A DNA stretch of 64,000 bases from Fagopyrum homotropicum (Eukaryota > Streptophyta > Magnoliopsida > Caryophyllales > Polygonaceae). The notes under the pieces are model-generated. The model searched no databases, had not been told where the DNA came from, and saw nothing but the letters and a program-made list of their open reading frames with translations. Location: positions 6,168,001 through 6,232,000 of the forward strand of contig BSWB01000008.1 in NCBI GenBank assembly GCA_033239125.1, given 5' to 3'. Below are positions 32,738-45,300 of this stretch, one piece after another. Position 1 is the stretch's first letter, and each line of letters begins with the position of its first letter. The position numbers and the translations under genes are program-made.

Positions 32738-34360
32738 TGTTCACTCAAAGGTGTGTGCGTTAAAGTCTTAAATTTATGAAAACTGAGATTAAGCAAAGCG
32801 AACCCGCAGTGTACGCATCGACGTAGTAAAGCAAGAATTCCAGATTATCGAACTCAGGAATTTGGGGGGATAAATTTAGTTTATAAAATCGTCAGGCAAG
32901 TAAAAAAAACTTTTTTATTGATAATTGGGAAAACAATGATTCTAAAGATTCAGGTATCCAATTGTGGCAATCGATTCAAGATATTCTAAAGATATATGGA
33001 CTGAATCGGTACTACAAAGGTATATCTAAGGTAGAGAATTGTACGGTGAAGTTCCAATTTCATATGTCTCATCCAAAGACTCTTTATAAAGGTTGTTGAA
33101 GCTGCAATATAGAAAGGATCTAAGGATTAGATTAAGCTCTCAAATACCCATGCCCAAACCCAAGGAAATCAAAGATAAGCCAAAATGGTTAAGGTTGTGA
33201 CACTCGAGACCAAAGTAGAGAATGTTGAGTCTCACTACTACCTAGAAAAGGTAAGCCAAGGCTACGTTAAAGCAAATCTTTAACTTTGGATCAAAGCAAA
33301 AGAAAAGAACGTACGACAGAGGAAAACCACGGTCGGATCTTGAAGAACCACGGCCGTGGAACTCAAGAATAGGCTGTGGAAAGCCTCGACGACAGGATTT
33401 CTCACAACTCTCAGGGTCCAATCTGTTTTGGTTCAATCTATCATCATCTATGCCACAACTATCAGCCCTTCACCTTAGAATCGCTTAAGGGTTTTAGCCA
33501 ACAATCATCATCATCAAATCCAAAATCAAATATGAAAGAGGGAAATGGTAAAACCTTGAAATCTCAATAACGAACACAAAACCAATGTTAATCAAACATA
33601 ATAATCGTAACTTGCATTAAATAGATGTAGAATAGAATAAGAATCTCTCACAAATCTCAAGGAACAAAGAAGAACGGGATGTCAATCCGGCTTCAAGATG
33701 AAACCCTAAGATCTTTTCCGAATACGCAATCTTCAAGTGCGTACTTCTTCAAATCTTTTCTCTTCGCAATAAAATCTCCTCGAAATCTCTCTAGTAATAC
33801 CGCGAAATGTTGCTGGACGCAAGCCATCTTTTTTCCTCCTTTCTTCCGCCTTCTTATAGGAGAAAAGCAAGGTTACAAAAGTCCAATAACCGTTGTTGAC
33901 GTGACAAATATGACACGTGGCGACCGTTACAAGAACCACGACAAAGAACAATATTCCACGCCCGTGGAACCACCGTGGAATGACTTCCTTGCTCTCGACA
34001 TACATTTCCACGTCCCTAATAAGTAAACCACGGCCGTGGTCTCTTTGTGTTTGGCCGTGGAAAGTCCAAATCCTTCGTAAAAGCCTTTGTTTCATAAAGC
34101 TTTCTAATCATGCTCCTTCCATAGTTACTACAATGTATCCTTTTGATGCCTAGCATGATCAAATACTCCTACATACTCCATTTAAGCTCTAATCCAAGCC
34201 TTTATTCACCTAAAAACACAACAATGCTTGTGTAGATCTCTATACCAACATAATAGATGAATGTGCTCTTAAATGCTTCAAACTCATATCCATGTACACA
34301 AAAGAAGGGGAAAAATAACCAAAACATGTGCCTAAAATATTGTCATATTTCATGCTATCA
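32738..34360 (-). repeat. 5' LTR of element D
   Basis: On the minus strand it begins TGATAGCATGAAATATGAC and ends TTGAGTGAACA (1623 bp). Its inner end keeps the block GTACACTGCGGGTTCGC shared with the other Athila-type LTRs. CCACGGCCGTGG-type words occur at about 33343-33385 and 33955-34065. The TTACCGGGTAAGTCTC words of element E are not preserved here. Confidence 0.82.
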
Positions 34361-35545
34361 GAGCCTTCACTTTATGACGGATTTTTATCCTTAGTCTAAT
34401 GGTCAGTCAGAGAGGACTATCCAGACTTTGGAGGATATGTTGAGGGCTTGCATGCTACACTGGGACATTTGTGGTCAATCACCTCCCATTGGTTGAGTTT
34501 TAGTACAACAACAACTGACATGCGTCGATCAGAATGACCCCTTATGAGGTATTGTATGGACGTAGCTGCCGTACACCTTTATGCTAGGATGAGCTGAGCA
34601 ATATTAATGGTATAGCTCCTGATTAGATTCATGATGATGTAGCCCGATTGACATTGATTAGAGAGCGGATGCTGGCCGCGCAGAGCCGCCTGAAGTCGTA
34701 TGCAGACAAGAGGCGTCGATCTCTCGAGTTCAGAGTTGGAGCTCATGTCTAGTTGAGAGTGTCACCGACGCGAGGCGTCAAACGTTTCGGCATAAAGGGG
34801 AAGCTGAGTGCCCCATATGTCGGTCCTTTTGAGATCTTAAAGTAAGTCGTAGACGTGGCATACCGACTTGCGTTGCCACCCAGATTAGAGGGCGTTCACC
34901 CTATTTTTCATGTGTCTCAGCTGAGAGAGTATATACCAGATCCGAGACACATTATCAGTTATGAGGATTTAGTGGATGAGTCGGACCACACATTTGTTGA
35001 GCATCGAGTTGCGGTCCTAGAGCGACGTATGAGACGCTTGCGCTCGAAGGACATTCTGTTGATGAAGATACAATGGTCTAGACGAGGACCCGATGAGACC
35101 ACATGGGAGTCAGAGGATATTAACCAGAGGAATTATCCCGAGTTTTATGCAGAGATAACTACATCTACAGACTTGTGGAGCGAGTCTTAGTTATAGTTTG
35201 GTGAGTTATGTGATAATGTGATTATATGATGTTATTTGATCATGTTTTCGTGATAGATTGTGATGTGTGATCTTATAGATCTTGATATGCTAGCACGGGT
35301 AGTGATTATAGTTTATTGGAGATGTTCAACCTCCATGCTATCATTGTGATTATAGTTTGCTGGAGATGATCTACCTCCATGCTATCGAGTTATGATTATG
35401 GTTTGCCAGTGATGTTTTACCTCCGTGCATTTTAGATGAGATTATGGTTATTGGAGATGTTATGCCTCCACGATGTTGAGTGTTTATACCTCAGCGTTTT
35501 AGACCGAGATGATTTGAGGTTATTCAAGTTTCGAGACGAAACTTG
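34361..35545 (+). pseudogene. Element B integrase C-terminus and chromodomain (broken)
   Basis: The plus strand reads NGQSERTIQTLEDMLRAC (integrase core region with the catalytic Glu) from about 34400. After shifts it continues as an open stretch at 34855-35190 with LPPRLEGVHPIFHVSQLREY and a C-terminal chromodomain-like end (ILLMKIQWSRRGPDETTWES, INQRNYPEFYAE). In chromoviruses the integrase-borne chromodomain steers insertion to marked chromatin. Everything upstream in element B is absent, displaced by the D insertion or lost in the rearrangement. About 35190-35545 is non-coding, with repeated GGAGATG-T-TACCTCCATGC-like words. Confidence 0.75.
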
Positions 35546-35561
35546 TTTTTAGGGGATCTGA
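35546..35561 (+). other. Polypurine tract of element B
   Basis: TTTTTAGGGGATCTGA directly before the LTR start TGTAACAACC. Element C has the equivalent TTTTTAGGAGGATCTGA before its own 3' LTR. Confidence 0.7.
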
Positions 35562-38500
35562 TGTAACAACCGGTGTTATTTGGACCATTTGGGAGCTCCA
35601 ATTATAATGTTTCAGTTGGGATAAATGATCAGGACATCGGATATGTCATATATGTGAAATAATATAAAAAGGCAAAACGGCCAAAAGAGTCGCTACTCCA
35701 ATTCTTAGCGGTTAAGAAATGCGACTTAGGAATGTCCATTTTCCGAGAAAGTTACGAATAATTATTCTGATAATATTCCGAATTCTGTATTTCAATCTCA
35801 TAAAGTTTGGAGACTAAAAAATATAACCGCGTTTTAAGTAATTATTTTGAATAAGCAGAATTATTTTGAATAAGCATTATTATATATAATATTATATATA
35901 AAAATATAACCGAATTCTGTATTCCAATTTCAGTATTGCGGGTTGGTCTAAATTGACCTTAACTTTGTCAAAATGGATAATTGGAAATTCCATTATGCTC
36001 GTTATATTATTCTGGATATCATTGTCTATTTGTTTGATGAGATCTGATGATAGGTGGGTTCAGAAACCGCCTGCGAGCAAAACGTTACATTGGTAAAATT
36101 AATTAATTAACTAAAGGTTAATTAATTAAATTAGGATTCTTGAGAACGAATTCAAAGGAATGAATGTGATTGATATTTGAAGCAAGAGGTTTAATATGAG
36201 GATATTTGATGAAGATGTTGTGAATTGTTATGATGTATATGATCTTTGAGGATCTTAGAGACTAAGAATGGAACCTTCTAGTATGTTGGATAGTTGTTGA
36301 TTGATAAAATGAATTATAGTTTATATATTGACAATGGTTTTAACGGTTTCTCTTCATTATTCTGCATGCATGGGTATATATTCATAATGATTATGTCATT
36401 ATTTGTCTACTCTGCAAGAATCGAGGTCTACACCTAGTTTAATTGTAATTGTAGGGACTTGGGCATATTTTGGATCGGAAAAGGGACGTTGAAGCATAAG
36501 GAGTCCATTGAGTTGCATTATGAACACTTGGAACTACAAGAAGGAAGGCATAAACTATAGAAAATTAATGAAAGAAGAAATCAGGAGAAGAAACGAAGAA
36601 AAGTACGTAACTGAGTTGAGATCTCGGATGAGTATGTGACCATCTCGACCGAGATGCCCTACTGGGCTTGCTCGAGGTCGACGGCCCACATCCCAAGAAG
36701 ATCTAATATTTTACCCTAGGTTCTTCTATAAGAATGGAAGGTGAATATTGTTTAAGAGCGGCTTTCAGAATAGATTTTACGGAGAGTTTACGGCTGCGAG
36801 TTCGATTCTCTTTTACGGAAGAAAGTATAAGACACTTTGTAAGGTCTTCTTGGAAGGATTCTAGTTGTTATAATCTTTTGGAACACGTTATTGACGTTTG
36901 GCTGGATTGTTTTACACTTTTGATGACTGGGAACCTTTTGTTGAGTGTTTTATTCTCTTTTCTTGATAGCTTGATTATATATACTTTGATTGCTTTTTTG
37001 AAAATGATGATGGTTGGATAAAACTCCTGCGATTCTAAGGTGATTAGTTGAAGGTTGTGGTATAGACGATGAAAGAATAGATCTTTATCTTGAGTAGACT
37101 CTGAAAGTTAAGTTTAACCTAAACCGACCACCATCTCAGGCTGTTCTCCAGTGATCTCTACCGAAATTGGGCAAAAACTGACCGAGATTGACCCCTGAGT
37201 TGACGATTTTGATCCATAGGTTATAGTTTTCCAAATCCTATCCTTGTTACATCTTTTCCGATTTATATCCAAGCTTAGGAAGAGACTTACCCGGTGATTC
37301 CTTTGCTTGTTTACCTATGATGATGAGTGTTAGGTGACAAAAGTATATCCTTTGTTAGGGTTTGAGTGTGCCTTCATCCTACCTTTGTGAGTTAACCTGA
37401 GACTAACCCGGTAAAAATTAGTTCTATTCCCTTAGGTAGTGTGTTGGTTTGTGAGTGTAGTTCATTTCCTTTGTTCCTTGAGACTTACCCGGTGATAGGA
37501 TCTTTGGTTTGGGATAGTGGATAGTGAGACTTACCCGGTGATCTATCCCATCTTAGAAACGCCTTCCCTTAGCAACCTCAGCGTTGTCCGCGCTTATCTT
37601 TAGAAATCTTGAGTCGAAACCACAACCGGATGTTTTGATCTCTAGAATCTGCATTCCTTTATTTGATTATTATACATCCTTGTTCTTTGTTGCTTGAGAA
37701 TTACCTAACAACCTGAAGATTATATACCGTTGCTTGATTTTACCATAGTCCTAGTGTTCGACCCTGTAATACTTGCTTGTATTGCGATTGATCCGTACAC
37801 TACGGGTTCGCTTATATTATTTGATTCTTGGTATAAATTTAAGACTATTTTCTCCCATATAAACAAACATTTTGGAGCGAACAAATTTGATGCATGTGCC
37901 TTGATTTATCAGGCGTGGAGCATATTCCTACGGAATCTGAGAGGTTGATTGATAGCTGAGGTTACTTGGATACAGGTAAGTCAGTAGGACTTAGTTACAT
38001 TTGTATATTGGATGTATGCATGAGTGGTGATTGTTATATGCTTTATAGAATGCGATATTGATCATTACCGACGTATGATTGGCCCCCTTGTAACGGGCGA
38101 TGGCAATCATTTCTCATTTCTCTTGAGGGAGTCTGAGGGGTTCTCTAAGGTCGAGGCCAGATCTAGTATACGGGAAGGGTACTACACCACTCCTTATGGT
38201 ATACTGGAGGTACCCCTGATACCACTCCAGAATGCTAGTGTACCCAGAGGCGAGAATGATGTACTTCTCGTATCACAATTATAAATATGATTATGAGTGT
38301 ATAACGTTATAAAGATAATAAAACAGGAAATGTGTGGTAGCATGCTTGGTGTTTATCGTATTTCTGATGTGTGTATATGCTTATCCATGATCTTATATAT
38401 GAATTGTTAGCTAACGGTTTTATACCGTGTTGTAGAGGCTTTGTAGGATAGGAGGACCGTAGGGTGATCTAGAGGAGTGATCAGCCAAGGATTTCCGTAC

Positions 38501-38737
38501 ATATAGGATGTTATGGGCTTTTGGGTTGTATATCTGTTTATGATGATACCGTTTTGATACTCGGCTGTGATTTTGTATAATTCTGATATATTACCTTTCC
38601 ACTTTATCGGTTTTGGTGTTATATTTATTTGTGTCTTGTTGTAAGATCCAGTGAACTTGTTGTTAGGTTAGAGTCAGATGCCATTGTAAGGTCCTAGCCC
38701 GTAGCACTCCGAGTCCTCTAGATTTTGGGGTGTTACA
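35562..38737 (+). repeat. 3' LTR of element B, split by a solo LTR
   Basis: Begins TGTAACAACCGGTG and ends TTTTGGGGTGTTACA. Without the insert at 36302-37883 it is about 1.59 kb. It shares GTTAGCTAACGG-TTTATACCG (38408) and the terminal TCCTAGCCCGTAGC block with elements A and C, but its start and most of its body differ from both. So B is a different family from A, and the two are not the halves of one element. Confidence 0.8.
36302..37883 (+). mobile_element. Solo Athila-type LTR inside element B LTR
   Basis: Begins TGATAAAATGAATTATAG, close to the start of the element E LTR, and ends TTGGAGCGAACA, identical to the E LTR end. It has four GAGACTTACCCGGTGA-type words (37284-37545), the block GTACACTACGGGTTCGC (37795) and a TCTCGACCGAGATG word (about 36645). 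No internal sequence is present, so it is a solo LTR of an E relative. The left flank TTGAT (36297-36301) recurs at 37887-37891, three bases past the expected right end, so the TSD is probable but not clean. Confidence 0.8.
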
Positions 38738-41700
38738 TCTCTAACCTGGTTTTTCACTTCTTCTCTTCTATAACCTTGCCTCTCCTCCTCCTCCTCCTTC
38801 TGCTTTTGTTGTGATTTTTATGATGCTTCTATAGTTCTATTATTCTTCTTTTGTTGTGATTTTTACACTGTACAGTAACGATGATTAATTATTGTGTAAG
38901 CTATAGTTTTGTACTGTGATTTACTGATTTTTACTATGATCTTTTTGCTTGCCTCCAAAATATAAGGAAAAACTCCCTTAGGTAACACTCTTGTTGATTG
39001 CTGTTTACTATCATTGATTGAACAACTTAAAAATATGTATCGTGTTGCTTGTTTTTCACAAGAGTCTATTAATAAACTCCATCTACGTAGTGACAAACAA
39101 ATGCATATTTTCATGGAGTGCATTGAACTATTACTCTGGATGAAATAACATTCTTTTTTATCATGTTTTAAATAAGGAAACGTATATCCTACAAAGTAGT
39201 AGTAATAATCCCAAGCGCAGGTGTGTGAGCAAGTATATACACACCATGAAACACTACAAGACGCATCCACCCACTCACCCACTAAATACAATGCGCAATT
39301 ACCACATAATGCAAAACCAAATATCCCCATTAAGAAAGATCAATCTCTATAGACTTTGCCATGGTTCCTTAATGGCTTCAACTTTAACCATATTCACCTA
39401 CATAACAATACTCCTACTATGTAATGGACACACCTATGATAAACTTGATCCTAAATATGAATTCAAAAAGTCCACTTTGCTATGACATTTGGCCTAACTA
39501 TAGGTAGTTATATTCACGTTTGAAATTTGTATGATCTATCATTTGCATTCTTATTTCCAACAGTTCCACTACCTCACTTTCTTAATGTGGCTTGAAGTGT
39601 TGATCCTTAATATGAATTAGAGCGGTGTACAAGTACCATACCATTATGATTGATCTGTAATTTGATACTGCCTCAAACGTCTCACAATAAGAAACACACC
39701 GCAACTCACAACCATGACAACAAAATCTATTGTAATATGAATATGTAACTTGAACATTGCGTACACATAACTTCGGTCATCATTATCTCATTCACTCGAA
39801 ATCCATTTTTAACAAATAAGTATACCACGATTTAGTGCTCGCGGAGACAAATTCAGTACTTCCGTTTTCTGGTGTTGACGATGGCCGGCTCCACCGGAAA
39901 TTTGCCCTGAAAACCCGGCACAATACTTATTAAAAATATTGGTTTCAACACTTACTAAATTTATTTTTGGCACTAAAATAGTGACTAGTGAAAAACATTT
40001 GTTTTGAAGTAAATCTCTAATCATGAGAGGCATCACCTAATGAGATGATCCAAATAGGTCGATGTTATTTCTAGTCTATCCACTTGTAACTTAAGATTCA
40101 ATAGTCACATTGTTGAGATTATTACTATAATTTCCTAATTCATGTTTAATGATATGTTATCAGAAAAATAAAACATTTGAAAAATGATTTAAATTATAGT
40201 CTAATTTAGTAGCAACGCAGGTTTATACTAAGCGAGATATAGGTAATGACATTAAACCTCCAATCATTTAACGTCTCTGCTACCCAGAAAAGCTCCCTAC
40301 TGTTCATCTTAGAGATTAACCCTAGCCGCCGGAAGTTCTTCCTACCCAGCCAACTTCATCAGCCCTACCCACCTGGAAGAAATCCTTCCCCTAATTTCAA
40401 TCCGCACACCGCCCTTTGTATATCACCTTCGATGGCTTCCTCCACCCCAATAGCCACTGCAATATACCCAAACACATCACCCCCGATGGTGCCCCAAATC
40501 ATATTTGTTTTGAAAAATAAAACCCTAGACCCGATCCACCGTCAAACGAGTAGATCCAAAGATCCAAAGGCTTGGCCCTTTGCTGAGATGCGTAAAAGTC
40601 ATCGCTTCGTTTCATGTTCTGGATTTAGACGAAGAAGAATCAAGTCAAACGATTGGCGGATTCTCCATCATAAAGATCTATGGTGGATGTCGATGAAGCT
40701 CTGGAATCATAAAGAAAAGTGAAATAGACAAGGGAATGGAGAAGACAGAAGGCTCATTCCCGTATTTTTCTCATCTCTTCAAACTAGAAGAAGCCCGATC
40801 GGCCGGCTCATGAAAATGTGGGAAAAAGAAGGAAGAAAAGGAAAAAAACATGTTTGTCTTCTCTGCAACAGCTTGGCAAAAGACACGCTCACGTCTAGGT
40901 GTCTTCTTTGTTGTAAGTCATCCCTATCTAGTGTGCCATTTACAGAAGACACCTATCTACGCAAAATAACCACTCGAAACCATTTTGGTTCTTTGAAAAT
41001 ACTCACAGGTGTTCTCTAAACTTGGGGTTAACGCATTTCATTTCTTATTTTATCCATTGGAATAAGATCTTCATCTTATTGAGGATTGGAAACGTTCCAT
41101 GGTTATCTTCCTTATGGCTGTTAAAAGTTTCATCTGGTTCTTAATGAACAACTGTGAAAATGAATGTAGTAACCCTACATATTATAAATAGGAACTATGG
41201 TTTCTTTTTCTTTGGAGATTAATGTTCCAACTGAATGTAAACTTCGTTTCTTATAGAAAACCTTTTACCCTGCTATGGATTATGTTTTGTTTGTGGATGT
41301 ATTGATGTTACAAACGGTTTGCCCTGAGAAGTCAAAATTCACCCAATTTGTGCTTAGATGTTCCAACCTCTAAGACGATCCCTGAACACCCTTTTGCTAT
41401 AAGATTTTGGATCCATCAAACATTTTTATTGTCTAATGGAACTTACTAGTGTATGCGTTTTTTTAGTTGGCGTTTGCTGTCCCCTTTTTTGTTTTAATTG
41501 CTTAAAGTTCCTCTTGTGTAGGAGCAAATCAAACTCAACAGCTATTCAGAACAAGATATCCAGAAACCGGTGCACCATACAAATGCTATTATCAACCTTA
41601 TTGGGAAGCTTGGCCTAAAACAACTTAATAATGTCCAATTATGCAGACTGCATCTTTCAAAACTTATCTCGTTTTTTGTTTTATGTATGACCAAATATAT

Positions 41701-42304
41701 CCAGTCTTGGATCTTTTTTGATGTTGAATGATTTTCTAATCACACCTTGCCTCGTTGCGGGTTTGGTTATGGATGCCTATCAACTTCTTACCTTTAATTT
41801 ACCCTTGGGCTTAACCCCAATTTTACCAACACATTAACAATGGACGTGTTGATGATCCAACTGGACTTGTTGTTTTCCCGGGCTTATGTCTTGGTGGAAG
41901 CTCTTTGTTTTGACAAAGCAAATAACTCTCACAAAAATACTACGATTCGGTTGTTCCCTTACCGAACGCTACTCGTACCGCTGTTTCTTTACCAACATTC
42001 CGTTTTCATTCTTTCAAGAACATCTGTCTTTATGAAATTTACCACCCTATCAATGATGGTTGCATTGTCTACAACCAGTTGAGGCTAAAATCTCTCGCCT
42101 ACAATTCATATTACAACAAATCAGCAAAGACAAATAACCCGGAAAACACAATGTGTATGTTGTCCGATTACACAAAAATGGACCATATGAACCCTATCCT
42201 TAAGCCCTACAACTTCATGAACTACGATTATTTATACAAATATATACTAAAGTGTTGGTTAAAAAAGCTATGTGGTTTTACCACCTTCCAAAGAAGAATT
42301 AAAA
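38738..42304. other. Unassigned intergenic region
   Basis: About 3.6 kb of moderately AT-rich DNA between element B and the LINE. The longest frame (plus, 40246-40722) has an internal ATG at 40432 (MASSTPIATAIYPNTSP...) giving 96 residues, rich in Pro/Ser then Arg/Lys. I do not recognise it. It may be a chance frame or a decayed remnant of the first ORF of the LINE downstream, but no zinc-knuckle or ORF1 motif is visible. CT-rich runs occur near 38780-38805. Confidence 0.4.
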
Positions 42305-45300
42305 TATGTTACTTATGATAATAAGTTTTTGGAATATTAGAGGAATGGGTCGGAGTAACCTCTGGATAAACCTCGAAACGGTCTGTAAAATCCACAAGAT
42401 TAACATTATTTCCCTAGCAGAAACAAAATCGAAAAAACCACCAGATGACAAACTTTGGAAGTCTGGTGGTTTTGATAATATGATATATTGTCCAGGTAGC
42501 GGTAAGGCCGGAGGCTTATGTCTCCTATGGAAAGAGTTCCAACTCAAAAATCTAACCATTTCTTTTATATTCATAAATGACCGATTCATCTGCATTGAAT
42601 TTTCTTGTAAAATAAAGGATCATAAAATGAATATCATTTTTACGTATGCTCCCCACAAGAAGTCTCAAAACAAATTTTGAGATTCTCTATCCAAGTTCAT
42701 CCTTGACTCTGATCTTCCTTGTCTCCTTCTTGGACACCTTAATGAAATTCAACAACATTCGGAAAAACTTGGCGGTGCCACAATTAATATAAACAGATTT
42801 AATAGACTTTTGAACTTTAAAAATATTTGCAATCTCGAGGACGTGCCAACCTCTGGTAATTCTTTCACGTGGAGGAAAATTTGTACATCCAAACCCTTCA
42901 GTGGTATCCACTTTTAAAAACAAAAAACCATGCATTCACCCTATCAAGTCACTGTGAAATTTTACTTGATATATCTAACTCAACAACTTTCACACCTGAA
43001 CCTTTTAAGTTTGATATGATGTGGACTAAACGTAAATCTTTTGAAAATTTAGTTAAACAAACTCGACATTCCCATTTCAGTGGTAATGAAATGTACAATC
43101 TCACCAAGAAAACCCACCTCATGAAAACAAAAGCTAAAGAGTGGAGTAAAACAAACTTTGGTAACATATTTAAACAACTTAAGGAGATTGAAGTAAAACT
43201 CGAAGAAGTTCAGAGCACTAATCAACCCCCCCCCCCTAAACCAAAGAGATGACCTTCTACAAAGGAATCTAATAACTAAACAAAACCACTTACTTGCTTT
43301 TCACAAGAGATATTGGAGGCAAAGAACAAAAAATAATCATTTGAAAAATATTGATTCAAACTCAAAGTACTTCCACCGCATTGCTACGGGAAGAAGAAAC
43401 CGCAAAAGCTTGAAAGAGCTTACAACTATATATGGGATTGTGATCTCGACTGAAAGTGAAATCCGATCTGAAGTTAGAAAGGAGTTTATTGACAAATTTT
43501 CTAAAACAAAAATTAATAATTCTTTATTAGAAGAAAAACTTCTACTGATTAAAAACAAGGTTGTTAATGAAGACAATATAAAACTAACAAAAGCCCCTAA
43601 TAATATTGAAATTAAAAATGCCATTTTCGGCATTGGTTGCAATAAATCTCCGGGTCCTGATGGGATGCCCATTGACTTTTACCAAAAATATTGGCACATT
43701 GTGGGAAACGATGTCACTAAAGCTATAAGAAACTTCTTTAGGAGTGGAAAAATGCTCAAACAAATAAAACACACGTTTATAACCCTTATTCCAAAGACAG
43801 ATAGCCCAACAACTATTAATCATTTCATGCCTATTAGTTTGTGTTTAACGGTATACAAAATTATAGCAAAAATAATGACAAATAGAATGGAATCAATTAT
43901 GCCTAAACTCATCCACCTGCTCCAAGGCATCTTTGTAGCAAATCGATCAATCCACGAGAACATTCTCATTGCAAATGAGATCTTCCACATTTTTAGATCT
44001 AAAAAAGACAAGGAAGGATGAACGGCTATCAAACTCGATATGGAAAAAGCTTATGACCAAGTTGATTGAAATTTTATTCTTAGAACTTTGGAAAGACTCG
44101 GATTTAACAACAAATTTGTGGGATGGATCAAGGAATGCAATTCCATTGTATCCTATTCTTTCCTAGTTAACAACGGTCCCCCAAATCAATTCTTTCCTGA
44201 AAAAGGACTTATACAAGGTGACCCTCTTTCTCCATATCTCTTCATCCTAGGAGCAGAAATTCTAACTCAAATGCTACAAGATGACTGCAACAACTACGTT
44301 AACCATATTGATTTCTCTGTTTGCAGACAAGGAACCCCAATCTCTTTCTTATCTTTTGCCAATTACATGATTATTTTTGCTAAGGCGAACTCTGACTCTT
44401 GTGAGAGATCAAAACAAATTCTGGATATGCATTGCTCCATCTCAAGATAAAAAATCAACTACCAAAAATCTTCTTTCCAAACAACCAAAAATACCAATGA
44501 TAATAAAATTACCCAAATAAAAAATATTTTAGCGATAAATCATACCAAATCTCTCGATAAATACCTCGGATGTCCTATCACTAACGGAAGAGTGACAAAA
44601 GATACGTTTGGGGATATAAACCTTAAGATGAAACAACAACTTATGAAATGAAAAGCAAACTTTTTATCGCAAGAAGGTAGAAATACACTCATCAAGCATA
44701 ATCTAGTGTCTAAACCAACTTTCACTATACAAAGTTTTATGCTACCAACCTGTAATCTTAACGAACTCGACAAAACATACAAAAAATTCTTTTGGAACAA
44801 AGGAGACAAGCATAGGGCTATCATTAGAGGGGATGTGATATGCAATTCTAACGGGGGGCTTCGACTAAGGAAAGCCCATACTACAAACAAAGCATTACAA
44901 TGAAACTTTTATTGAAAATTCTAGCACATCCTTATAACATCTGGGTAAATATTATCAATGAAAAGTACTTAAAAATATTAATATCTTGAATTACCAAAAG
45001 AAAGGATTAACATCTTGGCAATGGAACAATCTTATGAAATTAAAAACCGAATCCAATGAGGGTCTTATTTGGCAAGTTGGTAATGGTAAGACAATCAATT
45101 TCTGGCATGACAACTGGCTAACGACTTCTCCGCTAATAAAAATGGCACAAAATACCAACCTTATTGACACAAACATCAAAGTAAGTTACTTCATTAACAA
45201 TTCACGGCAATGGGATATCACTAAAATTGAAAATGAGCTACAACACTTTATTAACCAAGATATCAGGAGAAAAATCAAGGAAACAATCATACCAAATGAT

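Larger units (their letters stand above)
15530..34360 (-). mobile_element. Element D: old Athila-type Ty3/gypsy retrotransposon, truncated and split by element E
   Basis: Read on the minus strand: LTR 34360-32738, tRNA-Asp-like primer site, gag 32640-30883, then element E inserted, then the end of gag, protease, RT, RNase H and integrase (19029-15530). D ends inside integrase at the fold-back palindrome, so its 3' part and second LTR are missing. Many stops and frameshifts in every domain show it is old. Its own LTR contains CCACGGCCGTGG words. It abuts the integrase 3' part of element B at 34361, so its 5' LTR end is probably a true insertion end into B (first five flanking bases GAGCC), but the partner duplication is lost. 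Confidence 0.8.

Noticed and set aside
8742..38737. Elements A and B as the two halves of one retrotransposon interrupted by D and E
   Set aside because: The LTRs of A and B differ at their starts and over most of their bodies, and no matching TSD exists (ATAAT before A, TCTCT after B). They are separate families.
40246..40722. 158-codon plus-strand frame as a gene
   Set aside because: No recognisable domain, no clear promoter or splice context, and biased Pro/Ser then Arg/Lys composition. Kept only as a note in the intergenic entry.
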